A stretch of 64,000 nucleotides of DNA from Ixodes scapularis (taxonomy: Eukaryota; Arthropoda; Arachnida; Ixodida; Ixodidae), in the NCBI RefSeq assembly GCF_016920785.2, contig NW_024609857.1, positions 12,624,716 to 12,688,715 on the forward strand, given 5' to 3'. The position numbers were made by a program, and so were the translations under genes. Below, piece by piece: positions 44,711 to 57,552 of this stretch. Under the pieces are notes generated by a model, which was given only the letters and a program-made list of their open reading frames with translations, made no database searches and was not told the DNA's origin. The first letter of the stretch is position 1; the number at the start of each line of letters is the position of its first letter.

Positions 44711-45345
44711 TTAAAGGAGCTATGCAACAATTTTTGTACTTTGCGCAAATACCACTTAAAACGGATCCCTAACGTTAATGACCTATGAAACACGCGTTCG
44801 TTTTTCACCCCACACAATAGAAGTCCCAGAAAAAAATTTAAGAAAAACGAGCAGCGTTCACTCCCTCAACTCGCAGCCAGAACAAGCGGCCACGTGATCT
44901 GGAGCCGATTATATGCCGCCAGTGTTGATCATAGCCACGCGCTGGGGTTGGCGAAGCGCAGGACACGCGCTGAGTTCCAGGCATTGTTATGGCTCGGCTG
45001 TTGTCGTCGTTGCAGCGATTGGACACGGGTCACAACCCGAATGCTTCTCGAGCTAGCAATTGTCACGAGCCCAAGTCGAGTGCCCACGCAATGCTCGGGT
45101 CCAATCTATGAACCGCATTCAAATATCGTCACTTGGGTGTACTGCGATCCCCGAGTGACGTCATCAAATTTTGCAAAGGAGAGATTGAATGAAAATGATC
45201 GCTTTTGTCCTTGAAATTATACCGCAACAAAGGAGTTTCTTGGCCAATGGCGTTGCGTGTGAGCATCCTTGAGCCCCAGGTGTGCCAGTAAGCTCGTGTA
45301 GAGAGAAAAACATTCCAATTGAATATCGTTGCACAACTCCTTTAA
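44711..45345. mobile_element. TTAA-flanked element nested in the retrotransposon
   Basis: The left end is TTAAAGGAGCTATGCAACAA and the right end, reverse-complemented, is TTAAAGGAGTTGTGCAACGA. It interrupts the retrotransposon between the YADD region and the thumb, and retrotransposon coding sequence resumes on both sides. The interior has TGACGTCA-type sites and no transposase. A second inner motif AACAAAGGAGTTTCTTGG at 45225 suggests internal rearrangement. Confidence 0.7.
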
Positions 45346-47601
45346 GATTAATTTGCGCTTGTTCTTCCTTCGTACCTCCAATGAGCAGATATTGAGTACT
45401 TTTTTAGAGGTTCTCATTCTTATGCGGTGGAAGGGATTCCATTGTGTCTAAAGCATCTTGCATGGCTTCGGCTATGGAGTCCATGCCCCGGAAGTCCGTA
45501 GCTTCCGCCATAAGGAGATATCATCTGCGTATATCGTCAGACTAAGTTAGTTTTTTCTTGACTTTTCTTGCCCAGACCTCGCATTACCATGTCGAAGAGG
45601 AGCGGGGGGATGATGGCGCCCTGAGGGACTTTTGTGACGCTGCGGAAGAAGCCGGGGGTCTTGTTTCTCAATTGGATTTCGAAGGCCCTCTGTTCAAGGA
45701 ATGTTTTCACAAAGTTGAGCATCCGCCTTCCTGGGTAGGCTAGTCAGCTGATAATCGCTTCGTGGGTCACCGTATCATACCCCTTCTTAAGATCAACCGC
45801 AAGCAGGATTTTGGGATGCGCTTTCCGTTTGCATCACCGAGGATTGATTTGTGTTTTAAGAATAATGAGACCGTCACGCGCATTAAGGTTCGACCTGAAG
45901 CTCGTCTGCCTGGGATGGAAGTAGAAAGACACTCCTTCCATTTAGTAGGTAAATCTATTGACACACATCCTTTACATTAGTTTGCACAAAATGGGCGTCA
46001 GCGATACAGGGAGAAAGTTGGATAGCTCCGTGGGTTGCTTCACCGGCTTGGGTCGGTACCAGCACCGCGTGTGTCAGTTCATCGGAGAGATTGCCCTCGA
46101 TCCACCAGCCCTTGATGGCTCTGAGGACGCTGAGCTTCTTCGCTTTCGGAAGGTTGCGGATCATCGCCCAGGTGATACCGTCCTTGCCGAGGTACTGTTG
46201 ACGCGGCCTTGATCTAGCGCCGCCAGGAATTCCGCTGTCGTGAAAGTAGATTCCAGTTTATTTGTGAAATTACGGTCAGTAGGCGAGCTGGTGAAGTCTA
46301 CCATGATGATATTAACCAAGACTGAACCAAAATAATTTTTTTTTTTTTTTTACAGTGGAAGAGAAGAATTAGAAATAAAGACGCCCTGTCCCTGCATGTT
46401 ATTCTCTCTTCCGCTGTCAAAACAAAAATCCTTCTTCTGCCCTATGGTTAATATAATCATGGTAAATTTCATTCGTCTCATCCACCGCTACTTGGGCGTA
46501 CGTGTCGGCGGGGGGGTTGGGATCTCGGTTGGGGGAGAAACGTTCTCGCTGCTGCACATTTGAATTTTTCGGCGGTAACCCCTTGCTTGAGTAATATCAG
46601 ATGCGCCATCGCCATGTTTGTTCATGCCGTTGAGGGCCCTAAAAGTGTTCCACAGCCTTCGAAGACACGTTGCTCTTCCGAAGGAGCCACAACGCTCCTC
46701 CCATCTTGCGCGAGTAAGTTGTTTAGCATATCCTCGTATTTTCGCAGTCTTGTGCCGCATTTTGATCAAGTCTTTATAGTTCTTGCCCCTTTGCACGTAT
46801 CCATCTTGCATTTTCTCCCTCATGTTCCACAAATTGATTAAGTGCCGATCGGGAGCTGAAGATTTAAATTTGACTCCTCTCGAATGTGTGGCAGCCTTTG
46901 CCGCTTTGACGATTCGGGTCCAAATAACCGTTATGTTACTTTAATCCCTTTAGATCTTTTCTATGCTGAGACCGCTCTGTGCACGTAACCGTTCTTCGCC
47001 TGCCACGGGTGGTTCCTTGGATTTATATCCAGATAGAACAGTGGTCGCTTCCCCATGGATCTGGACTGCAGGCCCACTCTTTAATCAACCGCATGGTGCC
47101 CCAGGCACACCGTGGCCCCAGGTAAGGTCCAGCGTGGTACCTATTGCTTTCGTGGAATCCCTCCCTTGTCAGGTCGTCCGGTGTATTGGCTAAGTGAAGG
47201 TCGGCATCCGAACTTCCTTATCGAGATGGGCGCTCCTTGACGACGTCCAACCGTATCCGTGTGTCGTGCTTGTCGCGTTGAAGTCTTCACCAACGAGGAA
47301 TTCATCGCGTGTGTGGAGCCTTCGCAGCGTGCTCATCCACTGGAAATTACCCCTGCGGAGTCGTCTCGTGTCCAGCCTGAGGTATACCGACACCACCATG
47401 AGCATGCGTTGTGGTGTTAGAAGAGGGCGGCACGCTACGGCTGTACACGAGAGCGCACGACAGGAGAGCTCCACGACACGAAAGCGCATGTCATTAGAGC
47501 GTGCGTCACGAGGGCGCATGTGCGCGCCTTCGGAATGATCGATATTCGGGTATAATGAAAGCCAAAAAAAAAAAAAATTCCGAACGCGTGTTCAAAACGT
47601 A

Positions 47602-47666
47602 GGGGACGAGCGAGACTCCTGGTGTCAATGCGGATGCATTGACACCAGAAGTCTCGCTCGTCCCCG
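47602..47666. repeat. Short palindrome of 65 bp
   Basis: GGGGACGAGCGAGACTCCTG and its near-exact inverse AGTCTCGCTCGTCCCC flank GTGTCAATGC and GCATTGACAC. Arms are about 31 bp with one bulge. It lies just upstream of the endonuclease end of the retrotransposon. Confidence 0.65.
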
Positions 47667-50600
47667 TGGGTGTCGTCGAAACGAACGTTTCTGCTGATGC
47701 CTTCATACCAGGTGACTCGCAAACTGTCCTTTGTATACAGTGTATGAGCAGGGTGACCCCGGTTTTAAGCTTCGCATTGAATATTCGCATTGCTGTCTAA
47801 TTTTATGATACAGTTTTATTCCATTGCAGTTGGACCATGGAACTACGCAGCGCAAGCTCCCGTAACTGGAAAAGTGAGAGAGGAGAGAAAGGATGACAAG
47901 ACATATATAGGGTTCGAGTAAATCATACTTTCTGATTTTCGCGCCACTCTATAGTGGGCGAGACAGTGCAGTGTACCGATTGGTGCCGCTATGATTCGAA
48001 TGGCCATGGGCCTATTCAAAAGGCTTAAAGGGAATCATGAATATTTTTCCTCCCTTCTTTTATATACTGTTATTATTTAAAGTAAACACAACTAAGTGAT
48101 TTATGATGCGCGCATCGAAGATTAATCTCTCTCTGGGTGGCCGTCATTTCTGCGCTCTTTTTCAGTATCGGTGTTTCTCGACATGCCTAACAAACGTGAA
48201 AACGAGTTAGTGTCAAAGTATAACGCAATTTTTTTCCCCCGTAAAAATATTAAAGCATACTTTTAAAATAACAAAAATACACACAAAACAAAACACGCAA
48301 CCTTATATTAGCAAGGCATGCCCTTTTCTTTGAACCAAATTTTGTACTTGTCACCTGAAGAATCGCTCATTTTTTATCGCCTTTGTCACTTTCAGCTTAT
48401 TTACTATCTCAGTAACACCGAAAACACAGTCAACATGCCCCTCCCCCCTCTCCCCTCCACCCCCTCCCCCCCCCCCCAAAAAAAAAATAACAACAACAAC
48501 AAACAAGCAACAATAACAAAAACAAAAATGAATAGGCGTACCAATCAAAGCAAATACCCTTTCCGCACCGCACCCAAATCTCTTGTCGAGCATGCTCCCC
48601 GCAAAACATATCGAGACCGAACAAACAGTATTGGTGCCTTCCCTTAAAACGGCGACACAACAAAACCGTGTCGGGTTCTGACTCGAAGCACGCTGGGCAT
48701 GGTACGGGAGGAAAAGGAGACACACACCAGAGACCATGAAGACGGGGTCCTGGTACACCATGCCATGGGGGCCCATGCACAGAAAGAAAACGGGGAAGGG
48801 AGGTTGATGGGGAGGGGGGGGGGGGGGGAGGGTATAGCGGGGGTCTAGGCACATGTAGACAGAGGGCCCTATTCATGCAGCAGTTCTAGCACGCTCGAGT
48901 TGGTCCGTCGGCAAGACTCTTGCATCTCCGGTGCGACGTGGTCGGCTCTCCTGATCCGAGATGCGGCGGCGCTAGTTTCGTCTCTGGGAAAACTGCCGCC
49001 GCCTGCTGTGCGCCCTAGAGACCCCAGATTTCAGAAAGGACGCAACTTGAATCACGTAGAACGTTCGCAGGTTAATGGCGGATGCCTCCTTCGCCGATTG
49101 GATGCAAGCGCGATTGCGCCGCGTTGGCGCGGGACGAGGAGGAAAGCGGTTGAAAGGCGGAGACGCTTACAAGTTACAGAGGCTTCCGTCACTTCGTTAC
49201 AGCTCGTATGAGTGGCGTACGCAGGATTTTATTTCGCGGGGGGCCAGACCAACGAGTAAAGGGGGACAAGATAAAAAGAAAAGAAAGTCCAAGAGAAAAT
49301 TAAAGCATTTTTATTTTTCTTTCTAATAACTATGCATTCTTCTATTAAGTAATTCAAATAAAGTTGTCATGTTGGTTTTGGGATGATTATGATACATAAA
49401 AATGATGCCCCGGAAATTCCCCACCAGGAAGGCATTTGCATTTCACTTTTATTATTTACAAGTCACGTCAAAAGAAGGCACCAGAGTAAGCAGAAAACAA
49501 GAATCATAAAAACAAATATTTTATGAAGCACGACTCCAATGCACAAAGCCTCCAGTCATCGGGGCTGATAAAACAATGATGCATAAGTAGAAACGCGGAA
49601 CATCTTGATAGATAGACGGTAAGCCCTGGAAAGCTGCTCCACCATAAAGTACTCCCTATCTTAACCTTACCTAACCAACAAAAATCCCACGTGATTTGTT
49701 CGTTGGTGTCGAATTCTAAGGTTCCCGAAGTCCGCTCACAAAAGAAAGTCACACAACGCGACAAAGGGATGATGTAAAATGGTTTACACTCACATATTGC
49801 ACTTGGCTCTCGTCCTGAGGCAGCAGGTCGCACACTCGCGCCCCTATCTCGCGCGGTTCTCAAACTGCCGATGACAACTTCCGTACTCGAACCTTGAACC
49901 GCAAATCCCGCGCCTTTAGGCGCCTATAATCACTTTTCAAAGACTTCTCCCTCCATCCGGGGTGGCAATCATATATCGCTCTTTTTAGACCAATGGGAGC
50001 CACGCGGTACAAAACAAACACATGCAATACAAAATCCAATTAAGAAAGGACACGTGCATAGACCCCCCGAAAACTCCTAAAAACCTTTGCCCTAACTGTC
50101 GACCGTCAGCCGGACACCGCTTCAAGGAAAAAACCCTCGTCGCGGTGCAAGAGCAGTTCCGACGCTTCTTCTCAAAATAAAAAAAAGGCTACAAAACATC
50201 GAGGGGCCTCGCTGTGCTCGAGCGAGTTACAGCGCATGGTACGCACCCACAGCGGGGTCCTCGAGGAACAATTAAGACAGGGGACAGGGGGCCGCTCCGT
50301 GGCGACGACAAACCAGCCCTGGCGGCTCCGCGAGAGGGACATGCGGCACTCGCGAAACAATAAAAGTAGAAGTAAAGAAAGATATTCCTTAACTGATTAT
50401 TTTCCAGTCATATTAGATGAAAGACGTTAAAACTACACATTTTTTTAATTATTTTTACTGTGTCATAAATGGCATATTGCATTCCCTTCCTTTTTTCTTT
50501 TTTTTTTTTGATATTGATAAACCCGAGAGTCAGTAACCTCGCCGACTCCCCCCCCCCTCCCCCTCGTTAACTTTGAAGGGGGGGGGGAAAGGCCCCGGCC

Positions 50601-51489
50601 CCTTCGCCCCCCCCCCCCCCCCCCCCCCCGGTGTACGCCACTGGCTCGTATCCCAAACGCGGCTCATAAACCACGTGAACCTCGATCGAGCGGTTGGAAA
50701 CACTCTGAAATCTAGGCTCTCTGGTGCGCCCGCGGCTCCACGCAGTGGTGTACGGGAGAGGGGCGCGGGGTTGTGCCAGGCAACCGCAAAAGCGGTGAAA
50801 ACGAGGGAGACTCCAACGCGTGGAACAGGGCTCGTCTTTGTTGGGGGCCCTACTTCCTCTCTTCCCCCACATATGGAACGGTCCTTCGTTTTCTTGCCGG
50901 GTCGTCTCTGTTTGCCTGGAGGAGTCGGTTTCTTGTTCACCAACCACAGCTAAGCGCGCGCTTTTGTTTTAGCGGTGCTCAATATTTCGTTGTTTTACTG
51001 CGAAAAGAAAACTAAAACAGGCATCGTGGAGAGCATGATGTGCGTTCGTTGGTTGGTGTGGGCGAAATTAGCTTCGCAAAACGAGGCGAGTTGTTCCCTG
51101 CGGAGTTTAATGGCGCTTTTCGCGAGACACGGGCGGGAGAGTAGGCCCCCCCGTAGATGTTTCAGTGTGGTAACGTATGCTTCGTCCATCATGCGAGCTT
51201 TCAACAGATTTAGCCCGATCAAGTAGCGTCTATGTTCAACGTTGCGAGGATCGACTAATTGGTCCGTGAAGACTGAGAGATGGTATGAGACAAGGAGTAA
51301 TCGTACGAATTATATGTGCTGGATGCAAAGGCAACTTAAAAACACAAACTTCCAGTTTGCAGCGATTCGCGTCATAGTTTCTATTTTTCTTCTCTACTGA
51401 CATCTTAAGAAAACGCTCCCGGCCCGGCTCGCACTTTCCACACTTTTCACGCATATTCGCACTTTTTTCCTTCGTGATTCTTTCGTTTT
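47667..51489. other. Non-coding stretch with repeats and homopolymers
   Basis: Poly-C/poly-G tracts at 48463-48477, 48816-48830 and 50580-50630 generate long proline/glycine frames that I do not accept as genes. The segment at 48950-49200 resembles 17400-17760 (for example CGGATGCCTCCTTCGCCGATTGG-like and AGAGACCC-AGATT blocks), so it is a dispersed repeat. A TGGCGTACACC end at 50631-50644 marks a partial copy of the G/C-homopolymer family. No gene is supported. Confidence 0.45.
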
Positions 51490-51595
51490 GAGTTTTCATT
51501 GGCCAGTGCCTCAACCTAATTGACAGCAGAGCTATAATAAGATGCTCGAGACTGGCCACGCCCCAAGTTTCTTAAGTTGTCAGTGACTCCGCAAG
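51490..51595 (+). promoter_or_regulatory. Candidate promoter with inverted CCAAT and TATA-like box
   Basis: ATTGGCC (inverted CCAAT) at 51498 and CTATAATAAG at 51531 lie about 98 and 65 bases before an ATG in good context (GCAAGATGGC) at 51596. The spacing is plausible for a TATA promoter. There is no transcript evidence. Confidence 0.25.
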
Positions 51596-51790
51596 ATGGC
51601 GTGCAAGAGGCCGGCCCGCAGCTTTCCCGCAGACAGGAGGTTCAGAGACCAGCTAATGGAGACTGATGACGTCCGCCTCATCAGGGCAGCCCCGGTTTCA
51701 ACAATTGTCGCGAGGCCGTGTGGGGATCCCCCTCTCGCCAACGTCAATCTGCGAGTCAGTCACCCCCACGCATCTATACGCGAGTCTCCA
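51596..51790 (+). CDS. Weak candidate first exon
   Basis: From ATG 51596 the frame reads MACKRPARSFPADRRF and stays open to 52027, but after about residue 60 the composition looks like non-coding sequence with proline runs. No domain is recognised and no clear donor is seen. It could be a short first exon of an unidentified gene, or noise in a GC-rich stretch. Confidence 0.2.
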
Positions 51791-53109
51791 AAGCGCCGAC
51801 CACGCAGTCAGGTCCTGAGCGCATTTCGTCAAATCCGGAAAACACGCCTGCTATTCACCGCCGAACCCAATCGCATAAAATGTCTCCAGTACACGCCCCC
51901 TCTTCCCCCCCCACCCCCCCACCCCCTATTAGACTTGCAGATCAAAATGGCGGCTTCGTTTCTAATTCAATACTCTTCCCCGTTGCTCTCGTCGCTCAGA
52001 CCGCGATCTCAAAAGTGTTCGATGTGATCCGACCACGTGACAGAAGGTTTACAGAGGCTGCTGTTGGCCACATCTCGCGAGACAACCATGGGTATATATA
52101 TATATACCCTGGAGGATGACAACCGACGCTGCCCTCGTTGAAATCGGGAGGCGCCGCTCAAGACGTGCTGCTTGTGCGTATGTGCGTTTGTGCCTATCCG
52201 TTCGTGCCTTGCCTCCTCGTCTTTTGTATACTGTGTTATGGATGTCCGCGAAGAAGCATCCCCGCGCGGGGTTGTCTGCTTGGGCTGCGAGACGTGGGGA
52301 CAGGGACGGGCTGTCCGCGACACCACGGAGGTTCTTCGCGGTTGTTGCCACGCTGTAGCGCCTCGGCTGAAAAATTTATGCGCTTGAGTCCCGTCTTTGT
52401 TTTGGGCGGCACGACGGCACCCGTGAGGTTTTTACGACGGCCTTATTTGCATACGTTCTTTTCCAAAAGGGCCTGCCAGAGTGAAGGGACGTCTGGGCCC
52501 ACAAGCCGCGCAGCGCCAGCGTTGAGAGTAGCGCCGGCTGAGTCGCGGTTTTATGGTGTTTTTGGAGGACGTGGCGAGCGTCGGGTCGCGGATCGTACAA
52601 GGTTTCTGAAAAGGTCGCTCCGAGCGGTCTGGCGGTTAGGTGTTCATTTAAACGAGAACAGTATTGTCGCCGTGAGCTCGTCATCTGTCCGTATCATTGC
52701 TTTTTGTCAGCAGCTGCGCTTGAATCGTAAAAAGAAAAAAAAAAAGGATCGTGAACTAGAAATATAATTTACAGTGTAGGAGAGCTTGCACACCCGTGCC
52801 TGTTGGAAGTGATATGAAACTCACATTTGCTGATAATGCGTGCTAATTCATACAATACGCAATTACGTTCAGACACACATACATGGATGCCCACGCCTCC
52901 ATGTACCAGATAACAATCTGAAATTATTAAATGGAAATGATGCAATGCTTTTATTTTTATTCAAATAAAATATAAGACCATAAACTGAGCTTAAAAATTG
53001 ATAGCCTATTATGAACTATTACTCAGATGTGCACGTGTCCTGTGGCTAGGGTACAAACGGAAATTCGTGGCAGTTACGACTTTGAAGGCATTGATTTGGT
53101 CCCAAAAAA
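51791..53109. other. CpG-rich then AT-rich non-coding stretch
   Basis: A palindromic ATGGGTATATATATATATACCC-like run lies at 52089-52110. The frame at 52138-52767 (plus, 209 codons) is cysteine- and arginine-rich, sits in CpG-rich sequence and has no domain, so it is not called. From 52770 to 53109 the sequence is AT-rich without features. Confidence 0.45.
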
Positions 53110-53470
53110 CTTTTCATTGATTCATTTCATTTAATTAACCCTGAAATGCCCACAGGGGACTTTACATAAAAGGGGGGGGGGGGGGGGGCAAATTGAAACG
53201 TTCAAAATATCACTAAAAAAAAAGACTAGGGTGTTTATGCACGCGTGCAAACGGGATGCTAGGTGGTGACGAGAGAGGAAATGGCAGATCTGAAGTTATT
53301 GCATTCTGTGATGCTCACAATAGGTTCCGGGAGGTTGTTCCAATCAGTAATAACCAATTGTAAGGAAAAAATTTTGAATAGGTTAGTCCTAGGAGTAGTC
53401 AGTTGAATTTTTAATGGATGGTCAGTGCGGGGGGAGATGTGGGTGGCCGGTGGGCAGTAACTAGACAATG
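53110..53470 (-). mobile_element. 3' end of a CR1/L2-like non-LTR retrotransposon
   Basis: The minus frame 53468-53259 encodes the typical C-terminal tail of such RT proteins: PRTNLFKIFSLQLVITDWNNLP then IVS. The consensus as I know it has RTIRDWNxLP. Downstream is a 3' untranslated region with GTCCCCTGTGGGCATTTCAG and an AATTAAATGAAATGAATC tail. An 18-base G run interrupts the untranslated region at about 53172. The rest of the element is missing. Confidence 0.75.
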
Positions 53471-56133
53471 ACGTGCGACAAGTACATGAGTGGCGAAGCA
53501 GACCTCAGTGTGCATTTCAACGACTAACGACTGAAGACTTGTGTATAAAATTTCCGATTTTTATTCGAGACAGGTCGGCGTTGAGTACATTACACCATCT
53601 TTACACTTTTGTAGTCGTTACATTGAACTTCAAGAATAGGTCAGCGATATTGTGACGACGGTAGAAAAAAAAAAAATTAACTTCCGGACAGACGCCCGCC
53701 AGTGCCCCCGGAAGTCGCGCTTTTAAATGCGCCTGTTACAGAATGAGTTCCAACGCTACATGTGGCACCGTTCTACAGCAGATAAAGAAACCGAGTCCTG
53801 CCTAAATGTGCATTTCCGTGTTTCTGACGGCACGGGTTAATTACGCGTGTCCTTTATTTGTATACTTAAATAACCGGTTGAGTACTTAGGGCCGCAGAAG
53901 GAACGCCTAAACAAGACAAGCAGTTTTTTTTTTCTCTCTCTTTGTTTAGTCAAGGTTGAATACATTATGCATTTCCGGAAGCGTACATGCCGCCCGGACG
54001 TAACGCTCTAGCAGTCGGAAGAGTTGTCGAAGTTTGTGAAAATTGTATGTCGTGATCCAATGCTTCGAAAATAATTTAGGTAAATTGGAGCATTAACAAA
54101 GGCATTCAATGAATCCATTCTTTGGATACGTCGATATAGCGTCTCAGGGCCATTAACCAAAGTCACTATGTAATTAAAACTTTAAGACGCCGCTTTTATT
54201 CTTGCGTTTTATTTCATCTGCGCTCTTGAGCTCCTTGTCTGAGCGCTCTGTAACATATGGTATGTTTATGTTGTTGAGGCAAATACATAGTTGGCTTAGT
54301 TTCCGGGTACGACCCTTTGATTCCCGTCGTTTTCTCACCTCATTCCAATCTATCTCCGAAAAAAAGTGCACTTCGTTTTGTCTGCAATTGGGTATAAACA
54401 TGTATACGAAAAAAAAAAAATACATCAGCCAAAGTAGTAGAAGGTAAAAAAACATATAACGTATGCTGTAGCTTTCCCGGCTTCACCGGGAAGAAAAAGT
54501 GCGTATAATTTCAATCACATCGTCAGTCGATTTACACACACACAGCGCAGATTTCGTTCCAAAACCCCATGGAAAACTGAAGATGTCTTGCACCTGAGAA
54601 AGTGCCATTCACGTAGAGGTCATGCTAACTTGTTCCTAATTTCCTCCACCCCAAACGAAAGAGCAACTTTTGAGGTAAAAGACAGTGTCATCTCAATTTG
54701 GGTCAAATTGCTATTCTGTTGAAGTTTCGATTCGGCTGAATCGAGAGTTCCATCCAAAACTAAAAACTAAGCCTGATTAAAGCGCTTAGAATAAATTAAA
54801 ATTATTACCTTATGATTAAGTTGCACAGGAACGTTCAACCGAATTGGCAGACTTAGTCGGATTGAGGCTGAAATTCCGACCTCAGCTCTGTAGCCAAAAT
54901 CCGATTGCCCTTTTAGCCTAATTGATATTCTAAAGCCAAACTGTAACTTCCAGCTGAGCTGAAAATGACGCCGAAATTGTAAGTTTTAGCTGAATTGAAA
55001 TGTCCTGCTGAACAGAAGATGTTGAGCCGCTGTGCAACGGGGTACTACAAACACCGAAATATCACTCATACAGCGATATCTCAAACGGATGACCGTATTA
55101 AAAAAAAAAAAAAAAAATAACGAGGCGCATTTGACAGATATGTGGACGTCTTGTTCCTCTGAGAAGGAGAGGGAACGGCCTCACGTCTTCTCCGCCTCAG
55201 CACCTTGAGGGGGCGGAGCGAAGAGAGGAGGAAACGAGATTTCTTGACGTCACGCGCCTCGTCGGCCTCGTTCAATCTCGACCTCTTTTTCCAAAAATAC
55301 GGCCGTCCATTCGAGATATCGCCTTCCTAGTAGTGTTGTAAGGATTGTAGCGTCCCGCCTACAGCTCCTGCACTGTTTTTTTGGAATCCAAATTTCGGTT
55401 CCCATCTCTTTAAGGCAAATAAAAACATACAGCGGAATTAAAATGTGCATTCCAATAAAGGTGTCAGTCGAATGTTGTCTTTAAACAAAATTCGATGATA
55501 CTAAAAAAACATAAAAAATAGGAAAGACTTAACGGTCACACGAAGTAATGTCGGACGATGTCTGCACAAAAATATTTATTTCTTAAAGACCGACGTTCAT
55601 TTCCTGCTTTCCACTTTTTGCCTTGCCTTAACTTGGCACCTCTTGCTGCTTAAAAGATGAGAGCGCTAAGCGGATTATATTCTCTGCAGAAAACCGAGGT
55701 CGTACGTCCGCTTTTAAAGGTTCACCCCTCCCCCCCCCCCCCCCCAGAAAAAAAAAAGGTTATTTTTGTCGGGCGATTAAATATGCTGTCAGGAGACTTC
55801 CCAAACAATATTTCGCTACAGAATCGCGTATATTTTATATAAAGTCAAAAATCTCGACCACTCGAAACCCAAACCGAAAAACGAGCACGGAAGCTCATGG
55901 CCGGAAGTAACGTCGCCACTCGACCGCGTTTTTTTTTCCCCCATTTTTTCGGCGTGCGAAGCAGACGACGACAGCGACGCACTTGCGTGTACCGTTTGTC
56001 GTGCGATTGTTTCGCACTAATATGGCTTCCGCTTGATGTTCTGCGTTTGAAGATCGATTGGCGGATACCACGAACGACAGTTTCGAATTAGCGGCCCCAC
56101 GTCCGTCGCAACGTTGGTCCGTCGTACGCCACC
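53471..56133. other. Non-coding stretch
   Basis: No gene is supported. From about 54720 to 55020 a short motif like GGCTGAATTGA or GCCGAATTGG recurs some ten times with varying spacing, which suggests an old short-unit repeat. A and C runs occur at 54407-54420, 55101-55117 and 55730-55745. The plus frame at 55897-56091 is within a GC-rich block with no domain. Confidence 0.4.
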
Positions 56134-56229
56134 ATGGCGTCGTCCAGCCCGAGGTACATCGCCATATTGAGAATGACGCGTACATGTATTTCCTGTGATC
56201 TGTGCAACATTTTTTTGTTTTCGATCAAG
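56134..56229 (+). CDS. Weak candidate short first exon
   Basis: ATG 56134 is in strong context (CACCATGG). The 32-codon frame MASSSPRYIAIL... ends at AAG|GTATTT at 56229/56230, a fair donor in phase 0. An inverted CCAAT (GATTGGCGG) lies about 70 bases upstream. No family is recognised and no following exon can be placed. Confidence 0.2.
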
Positions 56230-56349
56230 GTATTTGCAGTTTCCTGGAGGACACAAATATCGGGTTTATATTTTTTCTATTTTTAATATTCAATGTGTGC
56301 CTTAGAAGACCTACGACTTCGAATATATTTGGTACACCTTATTTGAACG

Positions 56350-56526
56350 CCACGCGATCATAGAAAAGAGAATGGGTGCGACTGAAACCGGCCAATACAA
56401 GATCGGCTGTTTTCGGGCGGAAAGAAAACGAATTTCGAGTCGCAAACTGTGTTCTGTATTTGGGCCCTCTAGCTCATGTTCAAATAAAAACCTCTGCAAG
56501 CATAAATACGCCCAGTGTCCCATTAA
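56350..56526. mobile_element. Partial copy of the TTAAAGGGACA MITE
   Basis: The sequence from AGATCGGCTGTTTTCGGGCG to CCAGTGTCCCATTAA aligns with 39598-39731, including AAATAAAACCT and GCATAAATACGCCC. Only the right part is present, ending at TTAA 56523-56526. Confidence 0.65.
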
Positions 56527-57157
56527 GTAATAACTTGTTTTATGTTGCAATTTAAATAAATAAAATAGAATCTACGTGTAAAGTGTCGCCATCCCACCAA
56601 GTGAGCCGTTGTTTTGTGGGGAGGATTCGTTCGGTGGAGGTGACGGACCTCGCAACAGACGATTCGTAGTGGAATCGTATTCTCGCTTGATTTAAAGACA
56701 AGCAATCTGGGGCCATGTATTGGTCTCTATTAGCCTTTTCATTTACCTAATCGAAGGACGCAGATACATACAAAGCGATAACAATTTGAATAACAAATTG
56801 CTGAAGAACATATCACCTGTGTCGGGACACGAACCGCCTCTTAGTGTACCTTTCGAAAACATCTTACCGTTCACACGGTGTAAGCAAATCTTTCATAATA
56901 TGTGCACGCCTAGAAATACGAACGTATATTAAACTTGCGGTGAAATGGAGGCAGATACGGGCACACATAAATACACGATGCAAGCTTGGGGAGAACACAG
57001 AGGTGAACGTAGGCAGGTGCTCACATACGCCGCAGGCAAACACAGACAAGCACGAACAAAATATCCGGTAGAAATCGGAAATGCACACACGCCTACATAG
57101 ACACACGGATGGGCATAAACAACACCAAAGTTGAAAGCTGGGCCAGTTGGTGTAGGC
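56527..57157. other. Non-coding stretch
   Basis: AT-rich sequence with an imperfect ACACA/GCACA-rich segment at about 56950-57120. No gene is seen. Confidence 0.45.
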
Positions 57158-57552
57158 TAAACATAATGTAGGTAAAACAGCGCAGAACGACGAAGACAAG
57201 AGGGAAGGAACAAACAAGACGGGACAGGCGCTTACTCACAACAAAAGGTTTTATTACAGAAAACAAAAAGTAAACACGTAAGGGAGCAATCTACAGATGC
57301 GCCAACCTTTCTTCCTCATCTCATAGGGCACCGGTCATCCACGTACTGTGTGCTCCCCCCCCCCCTTTTTTTTTTGTTTTCTTTGTCGAAGTCGAAAACA
57401 TTTTTATCACAGATAGCTTCACCGACGGCTCGCTGATGCACTCCGCCCCGCTTTCCGCTATGTAAAAAGCCTCTATCATCTCGCTCGTCACCTTGTCTTT
57501 GTGCCTGTCTACAGGCGTGGTCTCCTCGACGGACGGTTAGCACAAGCAGCCC

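Larger units (their letters stand above)
43390..47519 (-). mobile_element. Near full-length non-LTR retrotransposon: endonuclease, RT and RNase H, frameshifted
   Basis: Reading down the minus strand, an apurinic-type endonuclease is seen at 47519-47030 (VSVYLRLDTRR, then GEDFNA and, at 47052-47041, GSDH). A linker with YAKQLTRARWEERC follows at 46830-46490. RT motifs come next: MIRNLPKAKKLS (46164), VPQGAIIPPLLFDMV (about 45630) and YADD at 45531-45520. After a TTAA insertion the thumb region SQIERTLVQAVLTTKASYGA appears near 44530, and an RNase H segment ISLYTDCNKAINALL near 43800. The order EN-RT-RNase H is that of I-like or related clades. Many frameshifts make it inactive. The 5' ORF1 is not found. 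Confidence 0.85.

Noticed and set aside
48351..48876. Overlapping 167- and 148-codon minus-strand ORFs
   Set aside because: Both are proline/glycine/valine readings of poly-G, poly-C and ACA repeats with a featureless centre.
52138..52767. 209-codon plus-strand ORF
   Set aside because: It lies in CpG-rich sequence with overlapping frames on both strands, ends in a poly-lysine from an A run, and has no recognisable domain.
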